From the NCBI GenBank assembly GCA_016839955.1, contig JAEOTI010000687.1:1-5905 (forward strand): DNA of 5,905 nucleotides, given 5' to 3'. Below the pieces are notes generated by a model. It was given only the letters and a program-made list of their open reading frames with translations, was not told the DNA's origin and did not search any database. The stretch is from Candidatus Hodarchaeota archaeon (GTDB lineage Archaea; Asgardarchaeota; Heimdallarchaeia; Hodarchaeales; YT1-057). Shown here in pieces: positions 1 to 5,828 of this stretch. The position numbers were made by a program, and so were the translations under genes. Each line of letters starts with the position of its first letter. The first letter of the stretch is position 1.

Positions 1-250
1 CTCCACAGGTCGTTGGAAGTACTGACTCGCACGTATAATCAGTATCCTTTTGTAAAAAGTTCAAAGATTCTAATTGTTCTCTCAGTGCATCTTTTTTATT
101 TATTATTTTCCCAAAAGAAGTAGATAAGTCATGACTTAATCCAGTACATTGGTTTAACATTTCTTTAACTAATGATTGGGGCAGTTCTGAAAATGGATAG
201 GAAACTGAACTACTAAGGCTCAGAAATTCCACCTCATATTGATTAATCAT
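1..250 (-). CDS. Partial N-terminus of an unidentified protein, possibly NurA-like nuclease
   Basis: Read on the minus strand, an ATG at 250-248 opens 83 codons without a stop to the left edge, so only the N-terminus is present. It starts MINQYEVEFL and ends at the edge with SVLPTTCG. The segment is mostly polar with helical stretches and has no signal peptide or membrane segment. A stop lies at 277-275 and no other ATG lies between, so this ATG is the natural start; I see no good SD, so the mRNA may be nearly leaderless. The final PTTCG resembles the run before the catalytic 'VDGS' in archaeal NurA-domain nucleases (5'-3' nucleases working with the HerA helicase in DNA end resection), but the decisive residues lie outside the window. 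That the frame is a gene is fairly likely; the NurA identity is only a suggestion. It is divergent from the glycosyltransferase gene. Confidence 0.6.
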   Translation of the reverse strand, partial: MINQYEVEFLSLSSSVSYPFSELPQSLVKEMLNQCTGLSHDLSTSFGKIINKKDALREQLESLNFLQKDTDYTCESVLPTTCG

Positions 251-380
251 TGAGACAGGATCAGATGGTGAAATTTACTCTCTCATTTAATTATTGGAAA
301 TTTCGCTGTAAAAACAAGGGTATTTCTTACATATCATCTCTCGATTTTTCGATTTTTAATTCTTAGATTGGATTCTTCAA

Positions 381-388
381 TTATAATT
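381..388 (+). promoter_or_regulatory. Possible archaeal TATA box for the glycosyltransferase gene
   Basis: TTATAATT sits about 50 bases before the ATG at 435. Archaeal transcription usually starts about 25 bases after the TATA box, which would put the start near 410 and leave a short leader carrying the weak SD-like TGATGAG at 423-429. The region is so AT-rich that such boxes occur by chance, so this is only a candidate. Confidence 0.25.
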
Positions 389-434
389 TAACAGAAAATC
401 CTAATAAAAGAAAAAATTTTACTGATGAGTTAAT

Positions 435-1385
435 ATGGTTCTAAACTTTGTCTTAAGAATGTTGAATGAAAAGTATCTTCTAGAAACCTTTATTCGTCAT
501 TATCAGGCACTAGGAGCAGATCGCATCTATCTTTTTGATTGTGGATCAAAAGATGGTACATTAGAAATTGTGGAAAAGTGGGAATCAGAGACAAACCTAG
601 TTCACCTCGTTCTGACTAATCCGAAATATCATCATTCTGACTATCAACAGCAAACAGCTTTTTGTAATTTTATACTTGACTGGGCGATTAAAAAATGTGT
701 TCATTCTTCTGAAGATACCTGGTGGATCTTTCCTGACGCGGATGAATTCATATGGCTGGATTATTCCCAACATATTTCACAATTTCTTGACCAACATCCC
801 CAATCCCCCGTTGTAAGGACAGTTTTTTTTGATTGGTATCTTCCTCCAAATTATTTTCAAAAAGATTTGACATCTGAACAAATCCTAGAATTAATTAGCA
901 AGCAGGCTTTAAAAGGGAGGATCAGTGATTTATGGGGAGACCCCTTTTATAAAGACTATATTCTCCATGTTTCAGATCAAACACTTCCCCTCATTAAGAA
1001 ATTCCGTACAGTTGGAGGATTTCATCGCTTTATTCATAACAACAAAGTTTATCTTCCTCCCAACGAACCCAATATTTTCGTTAACCATCTTCGGATCCTT
1101 CCCCAGAGGATTTTCCAGAACCGTATCAATGAACGACTTCAATTGTTGGAGAGTTCTCCTGATGATTGGAGCTTTGTCCATTTTAGTCGTCTTAGATCCC
1201 TTATCGAGAATTACGACCAAGAATACCACCGTTTAGAGTTACACTCTCTCTCAGAATTAATAAAAGAAGCCAATCGTTTAGGATCTTACAACAGTAATCA
1301 AAGTTATTATAATAACGTTATTATGCAAGAGAATATTCGATTTCGCTCTGGATCACGACCCTCGATGCACAATAAGGAAAAATGA
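435..1385 (+). CDS. Glycosyltransferase family 2-type protein (Glyco_tranf_2_4-like)
   Basis: Complete 316-residue protein of the GT-A-fold glycosyltransferases typified by Pfam Glyco_tranf_2_4, which move a sugar from a nucleotide-sugar donor to a glycan, lipid or protein acceptor. Visible motifs: N-terminal strand with RMLNEKYLLETFIRHY (8-23), matching the family's NE..+.E.W..HH region; IYLFDCGSKDGT (31-42), the nucleotide-binding strand and loop; and FPDADEFI (99-106), the DxD-type metal and donor site. Downstream, KFRTVGGFHRFIH (189-201) and VNHLR (216-220) match the C-terminal conserved part by position. There is no signal peptide or membrane helix, so it is probably cytosolic. The ATG is preceded by a weak SD-like TGATGAG. 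It stops with TGA. No other sugar gene is in the window, so donor and acceptor cannot be inferred. Length is normal for the family and the frame is intact. The fold assignment is firm; the specific reaction is unknown. Confidence 0.85.
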   Translation: MVLNFVLRMLNEKYLLETFIRHYQALGADRIYLFDCGSKDGTLEIVEKWESETNLVHLVLTNPKYHHSDYQQQTAFCNFILDWAIKKCVHSSEDTWWIFPDADEFIWLDYSQHISQFLDQHPQSPVVRTVFFDWYLPPNYFQKDLTSEQILELISKQALKGRISDLWGDPFYKDYILHVSDQTLPLIKKFRTVGGFHRFIHNNKVYLPPNEPNIFVNHLRILPQRIFQNRINERLQLLESSPDDWSFVHFSRLRSLIENYDQEYHRLELHSLSELIKEANRLGSYNSNQSYYNNVIMQENIRFRSGSRPSMHNKEK

Positions 1386-1404
1386 ATTGGTCAGCTATCC
1401 TCCA

Positions 1405-1410
1405 TTTTTT
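1405..1410 (+). terminator. T-run after the glycosyltransferase gene
   Basis: Six consecutive T lie 20 bases after the TGA stop, in the short space between two convergent genes. Archaeal RNA polymerase commonly terminates at such T-runs without needing a hairpin, and I see no stable stem here. The run overlaps the stop codon of the convergent MATE gene. Confidence 0.4.
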
Positions 1411-2782
1411 AGTTGTGTTTAGGGAAGAGACGACCCAGCAATTGATGAACTAAAGCATAAGTTACGACAATATCGACTACATCAATAAATACGAACATTA
1501 GCATAATCGTTCCAAATGCCTGTGGGAGAATGGCAGTATCAATCATGATGAAGAATGGGAGAATGATAGCCAAATTGAGGATTAAACTGATAATTAAGAT
1601 ATAATACGTTTTACCTGTCCCAAAAAACAAACTACGTAAGTTCATGGCTACTGCAAAGAGCATATAAGGAATGATTTGCCAGAAGAACATTTCACTCGAG
1701 TAGCGAACAACATCTGGGTTTGTAGTGAAAATGTAGCCTAAAGCATCAATTGCTACAAGACCGAACAAACCAAATCCTCCAACGATGACAAATGCAATGA
1801 GGCAAGACATGAGTAACAAACGGGGTATATTTCGGTCTGCTGTGTCTGTTTTCAAATAATTTCCAACACGAATGCTTGTACCATCCGCTAGTGCAATCAC
1901 TGGTATTAACACTGTCCATATAAGCCGTTGAAATAGCTGAAACCCAGCAAATTGATCTGGGCCCATGAAATTCAAAATCTGGAGGACAAAAAAGGAGAAG
2001 AAATTCCGCACAAATGAATCTAATCCTGTCCAACCACCAATGGTGAAGAGGGGTTTTGTTTGGCTTTTAATATGGTTAGTTGTGAGGTCAGCTCTTTTGA
2101 GTTGGAGGGTTCGAACACACATTATAGCTGAGACTATGAAATAAGCGATATTTGAGAGTAAATATCCCAATGCAACACCATTTAATCCTAATTGCAGGGA
2201 AAACGGGAGTTGTGAGACTAAAAACAGGTCCAATACCATATTAATAGCAACATTCACACATACAATTCCTAATGCAAGCTTTGCTCGATCCATAGATTTC
2301 AATCCGACGATTAAAAGGAGCGCCATTGATGTGAAGGGAAGTGCTAAAGCTCGTAAGGATAAATATGAGATAGTTTGATCTACTAGCTCATGTGCTGTCC
2401 CTATGAAGTCAACAAACTGGTTGACATTGAGAAAGATTAGCGCTGCCATACTAATTGATAGAAATAATTGTAAAACTATACCAGCAACAAGTTGCTTCAC
2501 AATGTTCTCACGACTCTTAAAATTCTGACTCACTAACGCCAGAATGCCAAAAGGAAGCGTTTCATTAACGATCTCAATTAGAATCCCCATAAATTCATAT
2601 TGTTCAGCTATTGCAAGGGCACTATAATCAATATGGCCAACCCAGAAAGTGTTTGTCAAACTATAGATTCGGGGGATAAGTAATGCAAGGATAAGAAAAC
2701 CCATGAAGTCCCATGGATATTCTTTCAACATAGCCTTAATCTTGGAAATCTGCTTATTAGTATTATAATCCCTCTGATTCAT
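1409..2782 (-). CDS. MATE-family efflux transporter
   Basis: Complete 457-residue polytopic membrane protein of the MATE (multidrug and toxic compound extrusion) family: Na+- or H+-driven antiporters exporting drugs or metabolites across the cytoplasmic membrane. About twelve hydrophobic segments appear in two halves joined by a polar loop near residues 226-245. Family signs: MDRAKLALGIVCVNVAINMV (164-183), followed by LD at 184-185, matches the TM5 pattern ending N...LD; LNGVALGYLLSN (200-211) matches the following G-(V/A)-A segment; and ALADGTSIRVGNYLKT (297-312) in the second half matches the A..(V/I)R(V/I)G..LG element. The ATG at 2782-2780 follows a good SD (GAGGG at 2797-2793, 10-base spacing). 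Length is usual for the family and the frame is intact. Substrate cannot be read from sequence. It is transcribed alone, convergent with the glycosyltransferase gene and divergent from the cluster beginning at 3405. Some MATE-like proteins are flippases (MurJ, polysaccharide exporters); the motifs fit MATE better. Confidence 0.9.
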   Translation of the reverse strand: MNQRDYNTNKQISKIKAMLKEYPWDFMGFLILALLIPRIYSLTNTFWVGHIDYSALAIAEQYEFMGILIEIVNETLPFGILALVSQNFKSRENIVKQLVAGIVLQLFLSISMAALIFLNVNQFVDFIGTAHELVDQTISYLSLRALALPFTSMALLLIVGLKSMDRAKLALGIVCVNVAINMVLDLFLVSQLPFSLQLGLNGVALGYLLSNIAYFIVSAIMCVRTLQLKRADLTTNHIKSQTKPLFTIGGWTGLDSFVRNFFSFFVLQILNFMGPDQFAGFQLFQRLIWTVLIPVIALADGTSIRVGNYLKTDTADRNIPRLLLMSCLIAFVIVGGFGLFGLVAIDALGYIFTTNPDVVRYSSEMFFWQIIPYMLFAVAMNLRSLFFGTGKTYYILIISLILNLAIILPFFIMIDTAILPQAFGTIMLMFVFIDVVDIVVTYALVHQLLGRLFPKHN

Positions 2783-2884
2783 TCTTATACTTCCCTCAAA
2801 GTAGGAGATTTAGATCAAAGAAGTCTTTTTTAAACTCTCTGATCTCAATTCATGATAAGAATTTCTGTTTGTATAATATAGACA

Positions 2885-2893
2885 TTTTATAAA
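2885..2893 (-). promoter_or_regulatory. Possible TATA box for the MATE gene
   Basis: Read on the minus strand the sequence is TTTATAAAA, close to the archaeal TATA consensus, about 100 bases before the start codon. Initiation about 25 bases further on would give a leader of roughly 75-80 bases carrying the GAGGG SD. No clear BRE is visible and the AT background is high. Confidence 0.25.
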
Positions 2894-3212
2894 TTCAGTT
2901 TAGGTAAGAGTCAAGTTGAAACAACAAAATTATTGAGACAATTACATCACAAAAAGCTGATTCATCTCTTTTCGCCAAAAAAATACTCTTGTATCATTTT
3001 GGTTAGACTAAAATGTCATTATTCAACTCTTGATAGTGTCTCACCTCTATGACTTGTCATTATATCGTTATCAAAAAAATATTTTGAGACTAAATTAATC
3101 GTTCTGAGATAAAATTCTCTTTAACACTATACAAAAAAGTTTAATGAGGTCAAAGTAATAACTTACATAGCAAAAAATGCATTGACAAATGATATTTTTT
3201 ATCTCCATAAAA

Positions 3213-3228
3213 TTTTTATAATTTTATA
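3213..3228 (+). promoter_or_regulatory. Possible TATA-box region for the Nmad2/TIR cluster
   Basis: TTTTTATAATTTTATA contains two overlapping TATA-like boxes. Initiation about 25 bases downstream (near 3240-3250) would give a leader of about 160 bases before the TTG at 3405, containing all three SD-like motifs. This is a candidate only, because the surroundings are very AT-rich. Confidence 0.25.
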
Positions 3229-3300
3229 CAGCAATATAGGATAACTTCAGATTGAAGATTTAGATTTTTTAAAATGGTTTATTTTATGAGTGATGAAACT

Positions 3301-3397
3301 AGAGGAGAGAAAATGATAATGGCTCTATGTCTTGAATAAATATCATCAAGAGGAGAAAATTATCGATAAATTTATTTTTTAAATATAATAAAGAGGA
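3301..3397 (+). promoter_or_regulatory. Leader with three repeated SD-like motifs and mini-ORFs
   Basis: AGAGGA followed within 2-4 bases by GAAAAT(G/T) or a close variant occurs three times, at 3301, 3349 and 3392. Each is well spaced from a possible start: ATG at 3313 (8 codons, MIMALCLE, stop 3337-3339), ATT at 3359 (7 codons, stop 3380-3382) and TTG at 3405, the start of the Nmad2 frame. The third, AGAGGA at 3392-3397, has 7 bases to the TTG and decides that start. The first two may be leader peptides, remnants of a decayed gene, or chance in purine-rich DNA. The first mini-ORF can be extended upstream to ATG 3274 (21 codons) but has no SD there. Confidence 0.4.
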
Positions 3398-3404
3398 ACG
3401 AAAA

Positions 3405-4016
3405 TTGAGATTATTTTCTTATGTTCTGAGGTATGATATGGGTTTTGCTCCGAATCCATTTGAAGGATATTGTACACTAGCAACGTGTAAATATAAGATA
3501 AGAAATACCGCTAATGTTGGAGACTGGGTAGTTGGTACAGGATCAGTTGAAAATGTCGGAAACTTAAAGATAATTTTTCTAATGGAAGTAGTAGAAAAAT
3601 TAACTTTTGATCAATAGTGGAACGATGAAAGATTTGAGTGTAAAAAACCGAATATGGACGGAAGCTTGAAAGTTCGAAACGGTGATAATATTTATAGAAA
3701 AAAAGGTGAAAAGTGGATTCAAGCAAATTCTAAGCATAGTAATGAAGATGGATCCGAAAATGAAGATACTAAGAATTTTGATTTGAAATCAAAATATGTA
3801 TTAGTTTCTGATAATTATTATTATTTTGGGGCGAGTGCTATTTCGATACCAACCACTTTTCAATCAATAATTAATCCAGGGATAGGTCATAAATCAAATT
3901 TTAGTGAAGAACTTATTCACAGGTTTGTAAAATGGATTGAAGGATCATACGAAAAGGGAATGATAGACTTTCCCTCACAATTCAATGAAGAAAATAACAA
4001 TGAAGAAGATGAGTAA
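3405..4016 (+). pseudogene. Nmad2-family protein, frame interrupted by one in-frame TAG
   Basis: One reading frame of 203 codons from a TTG start (SD AGAGGA, 7-base spacing) to TAA at 4014-4016, broken only by TAG at codon 71 (3615-3617). Both sides match the Nmad2 (nucleotide modification associated domain 2) family as I know it: YDMGFAPNPFEGYCTLATCK (10-29) and VGDWVVGTGS (38-47) before the stop; WNDERF (72-77), GDNIY (93-97), HSNEDGS (111-117), the run ending YYYFGASAISIP (138-149), GHKSNF (161-166) and FVKWI (174-178) after it. The C-terminus is an acidic tail, NEENNNEEDE. Nmad2 is predicted, not shown, to act in DNA base modification; its reaction is unknown. Apart from the TAG there is no frameshift, gap or decay, and family members are about this long. 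Strict reading gives a 70-residue fragment (3405-3617); a restart at ATG 3654 (120 residues) lacks a good SD and the conserved N-terminus. I infer a recent nonsense mutation, sequencing error or readthrough. It lies 48 bases before the TIR gene, probably co-transcribed. Confidence 0.85.
3615..3617 (+). other. In-frame amber codon inside the Nmad2 frame
   Basis: The TAG sits between LTFDQ and WNDERF. Related proteins, from memory, read F-D-x-Y-W-N-D here, so the TAG stands in for a tyrosine codon (TAT or TAC to TAG is one substitution). The four genes whose stops are in the window end in TGA, TAA, TAA and TAA, and the Nmad2 frame itself ends in TAA; none ends in TAG. That is compatible with amber being rare or recoded in this genome, but the sample is too small to show it. 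Confidence 0.85.
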
Positions 4017-4045
4017 AGAAAATAATTCGTTTTGGTGTATGAAGA

Positions 4046-4055
4046 AGGAGAGTGA
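4046..4055 (+). promoter_or_regulatory. Ribosome binding site of the TIR gene
   Basis: AGGAGAGTGA resembles the full anti-SD complement GGAGGTGA with one mismatch and ends 9 bases before the ATG at 4065, supporting that start and translation from a shared transcript with the Nmad2 frame. Confidence 0.6.
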
Positions 4056-4064
4056 CAATATATA

Positions 4065-4532
4065 ATGAAAGAAAAAAATCTCTTTATAAGTCACTATAAT
4101 AAGGATAGGAATCAAGTCAAAAGACTCATGGGAAGACTTGATGAGAGACCATTTTTTGCTTTCCGATCTAGTACAATTGATGAAGATACGCAGATAAAAT
4201 CTAAAAATGAAAGAGTTATAAAAGGGGGGTTAAGACCTAAAATCAGATGGGCTGGTACAGTTATTGTAGTGGTAGGAAAAGAAACCCATGAAAGAAAATG
4301 GGTGAATTGGGAGATTAGAGAAGCTGCGAGGAATGGTAAAAATATCGTTGGTGTCTTTCTATATGGAGAGAGAGACAGCAGAATACCAAAAGGACTAGAG
4401 AGGTACGGAAACTCGCTTGTATCGTGGAATAATATTGATAGAATCGTAGAAGCAATAAGAGGAAAAAATCTTTGGAACCCCAACCGTCCGACTCGTATTC
4501 CTTCTTCACGAGATAGGACAAAGTGTAGATAA
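4065..4532 (+). CDS. TIR-like domain protein (DUF1863/MTH538/ThsB type)
   Basis: Complete 155-residue, single-domain TIR-like protein. Landmarks: first strand and BB-loop region NLFISHYNKD (5-14); LDERPFFAFRSSTI (25-38), the family's 'LDERPYF.Y.' segment; LRPKIRWAGTVIVVVG (56-71), the helix and strand before the active site; RKWVNWEIREA (77-87), where E83 matches the catalytic glutamate of NAD-consuming TIR domains; KNIVGVFLYGE (92-102); and the C-terminal W137 with RPTR (141-144) and a cysteine next to the end. ThsB, the sensor of Thoeris anti-phage defence, is of this type and makes a cyclic ADP-ribose isomer from NAD+ that activates ThsA. Retention of the glutamate suggests activity here (inference). 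The serine usual in 'FISHSW' is tyrosine (SHY). No ThsA (SIR2-SLOG or Macro-TM) is in the window; the upstream partner is Nmad2. Soluble, no signal or membrane segment. The TIR assignment is firm; the defence role is inferred. Confidence 0.88.
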   Translation: MKEKNLFISHYNKDRNQVKRLMGRLDERPFFAFRSSTIDEDTQIKSKNERVIKGGLRPKIRWAGTVIVVVGKETHERKWVNWEIREAARNGKNIVGVFLYGERDSRIPKGLERYGNSLVSWNNIDRIVEAIRGKNLWNPNRPTRIPSSRDRTKCR

Positions 4533-4550
4533 ATCCTTGAAATCGATACT

Positions 4551-4570
4551 GAGGAGAGATATGTAATATC
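4551..4570 (+). other. SD-like site followed by ATG-TAA and a small hairpin
   Basis: GAGGAGAG at 4551-4558 is followed two bases later by ATG directly joined to TAA (4561-4566), a minimal start-stop. The same bases form an inverted repeat, GATAT-GTA-ATATC (4558-4570). It lies 18 bases after the TIR stop in the 155-base space before the radical SAM gene. It may be a remnant of a lost frame or chance. Confidence 0.2.
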
Positions 4571-4650
4571 AGATAAAAAGATGATTTTAGATGAAAAATA
4601 ATTGAAATTCTTGAGATAATTCAATATTTAAGAAAACTAATTTTTGAACA

Positions 4651-4658
4651 AATATATT
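4651..4658 (+). promoter_or_regulatory. Possible TATA box for the radical SAM gene
   Basis: AATATATT lies 30 bases before the GTG start. If used, initiation near 4680 would give an almost leaderless mRNA and skip the AGGGG SD, so it fits poorly with that site. The 155-base gap after the TIR gene leaves room for a separate promoter. Weak candidate. Confidence 0.15.
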
Positions 4659-4673
4659 GAATAGAAAGTTTTT

Positions 4674-4678
4674 AGGGG
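4674..4678 (+). promoter_or_regulatory. Ribosome binding site deciding the GTG start of the radical SAM gene
   Basis: AGGGG with 9 bases to the GTG at 4688. The next in-frame ATG (4706) has no comparable SD, so GTG is preferred. The four-residue difference that matters, before the CX3CX2C motif, does not affect the domain. Confidence 0.65.
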
Positions 4679-4687
4679 AATTTTTAG

Positions 4688-5722
4688 GTGGAATTAAGGG
4701 AAATTATGGTTGAGATCACGACTAAATGCTATTTAAAATGCAGATTTTGCTCGGCTCAGGCGGGAAAACCAAAAAAGAAAGAAATTAGCTTTAAAGAAAT
4801 CGATAAAATTGCTGAATACTTGAAAAAAAACCCAATTGAAAAGCTAGAGATTACAGGAGGAGAACCATTAATAAAAGAAGAGTTGACACTCTATACATTG
4901 AAAAAAATTGCTAAATATTCCAATAGAAGCTCAATATACTCCTCAGGTACAATTTTTAATGAAAATTCGTATTCAGAAATTAAGAAATCTCTTATAAATA
5001 AATTAATTAATGCAGGTTTAACTGAATTTGTTTTTAACCTCCAAGGTGATAATTCAGATACTCATGATAACTTAACAGGGTTGAATAGCACTTTTGTTCG
5101 TGTGATGGATAGTATTAGAAATGCTGTTGATTGTAATGTTAAAACAGGAGTTCATTTCATTCCTAACAGATTTAACAAAGATCAATTCAAGTCAATAGTT
5201 CAGTTATTAGATAGTGTTAATGCGAGTTATATTAAGCTAATGCGTTTTTTACCTACAGGTAGAGGTAAAGAAATTACAGATTTTTCCCTTTCTTACAAAG
5301 ATTTCAAGGAACAAGTAATCATTGCTAAAGCACTAAATGTAGAATTTAAGGAAATCGAAATAAAAGTAGGATATCCAGCTAAATTTTGGTTACATGAGAA
5401 TAATTTGAAATGTACTGCAGCAACAGATCATTTTGTGATTTCTTCTGATGGCCATATTTTTCCTTGCATTGGATTTCGAGGATTTGATAGAAAGCTCAAA
5501 TATCTTTTAATCCCAGACATAACACTTTTTGAGAGTAATCTAGAAGATTTAATTGAATTAATGCGAAATAAATTCTTTAATAGTGAGAAGACTTCATTAC
5601 CAATTGAATGTAGTCAATGCATGAGTTTAGAATCATGTAATGGTGGTTGTATTGCCCAAAGGATTTTGAATTCTCCTAAAATTTCAAAACCTGACCCTTT
5701 GTGTCCTTTACATATGGATTAA
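4688..5722 (+). CDS. Radical SAM protein with C-terminal SPASM domain
   Basis: Complete 344-residue radical SAM enzyme. The N-terminal motif TKCYLKCRFC (12-21) is CX3CX2C, binding the [4Fe-4S] cluster that cleaves S-adenosylmethionine to the 5'-deoxyadenosyl radical. ITGGEPL (55-61) is the SAM-binding GGEP motif, and RFLPTGRGKE (186-195) is the late-barrel element seen in MoaA and peptide-maturase relatives. The C-terminus has a full SPASM set: C242 and C260 around the ISSDGHIFPC strand, then C308, C311, C317, C321 (CX2CX5CX3C) and C339, enough for two auxiliary [4Fe-4S] clusters. Such proteins mostly modify peptides (RiPP maturases, anaerobic sulfatase maturases) or resemble heme-pathway AhbD/NirJ. 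No clear precursor peptide, sulfatase or heme gene is in the window, so the substrate is unknown. GTG start with SD AGGGG; cytosolic. AT-rich like the Nmad2 frame. It follows the TIR gene by 155 bases, so it may belong to the same cluster or only neighbour it. Family firm, role open. Confidence 0.92.
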   Translation: MELREIMVEITTKCYLKCRFCSAQAGKPKKKEISFKEIDKIAEYLKKNPIEKLEITGGEPLIKEELTLYTLKKIAKYSNRSSIYSSGTIFNENSYSEIKKSLINKLINAGLTEFVFNLQGDNSDTHDNLTGLNSTFVRVMDSIRNAVDCNVKTGVHFIPNRFNKDQFKSIVQLLDSVNASYIKLMRFLPTGRGKEITDFSLSYKDFKEQVIIAKALNVEFKEIEIKVGYPAKFWLHENNLKCTAATDHFVISSDGHIFPCIGFRGFDRKLKYLLIPDITLFESNLEDLIELMRNKFFNSEKTSLPIECSQCMSLESCNGGCIAQRILNSPKISKPDPLCPLHMD

Positions 5723-5790
5723 TTGAAAATAAGTAGACTAATAAGAAATAATAACATTAATAAATTTATGTCGGTAGATCTAATCTCTGC

Positions 5791-5802
5791 TTTTAATTAA
5801 AA
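5791..5802. promoter_or_regulatory. Perfect AT palindrome before the last gene
   Basis: TTTTAATTAAAA is a perfect 12-base palindrome 27 bases before the ATG at 5829, the distance expected of a TATA box or of a repressor site overlapping one. In DNA this AT-rich it may be chance. Confidence 0.2.
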
Positions 5803-5828
5803 ATATTGAAATTAGGTGCCAAGAAGTT

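Larger units (their letters stand above)
2783..3404. other. 622-base AT-rich intergenic region between divergent genes
   Basis: I see no convincing gene here. The stretch is far more AT-rich than the MATE gene. It should hold the promoter for the MATE gene (minus) and for the cluster at 3405 (plus). An imperfect inverted repeat, CATTTT at 2995-3000 and AAAATG at 3010-3015, could be a protein-binding site or chance. A plus-strand frame open for about 57 codons ends at the TGA near 3053; it has no good start or SD and no recognisable family, so I do not call it. The last 110 bases carry three similar purine-rich SD-like motifs, described separately. Confidence 0.6.

Noticed and set aside
341..356. 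Tandem 8-base repeat TCGATTTT x2 in the 251-434 gap
   Set aside because: Two copies only, in an AT-rich divergent promoter region; no flanking structure to suggest a functional repeat.
972..1229. Open frames overlapping the glycosyltransferase (972-1229 minus, 925-1236 plus)
   Set aside because: They lie wholly inside a well-supported gene and match no family.
2887..3055. 57-codon plus-strand open frame in the intergenic gap
   Set aside because: No usable start with SD and no recognisable family; length is within what chance gives.
3654..4016. Separate 120-residue gene starting at ATG 3654
   Set aside because: It is in the same frame as 3405-3617, has no good SD, and begins in the middle of the Nmad2 domain; better read as the second part of one interrupted gene.
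4112..4624. 170-codon minus-strand open frame opposite the TIR gene
   Set aside because: Antisense shadow: the plus-strand frame is a recognisable TIR domain with an SD, while the minus frame is low-complexity Ser/Leu/Phe-rich with no recognisable motif.
5768..5800. 10-residue frame MSVDLISAFN as a precursor peptide for the radical SAM enzyme
   Set aside because: No SD, too short, and lacking a leader/core arrangement or residues typical of modified peptides.
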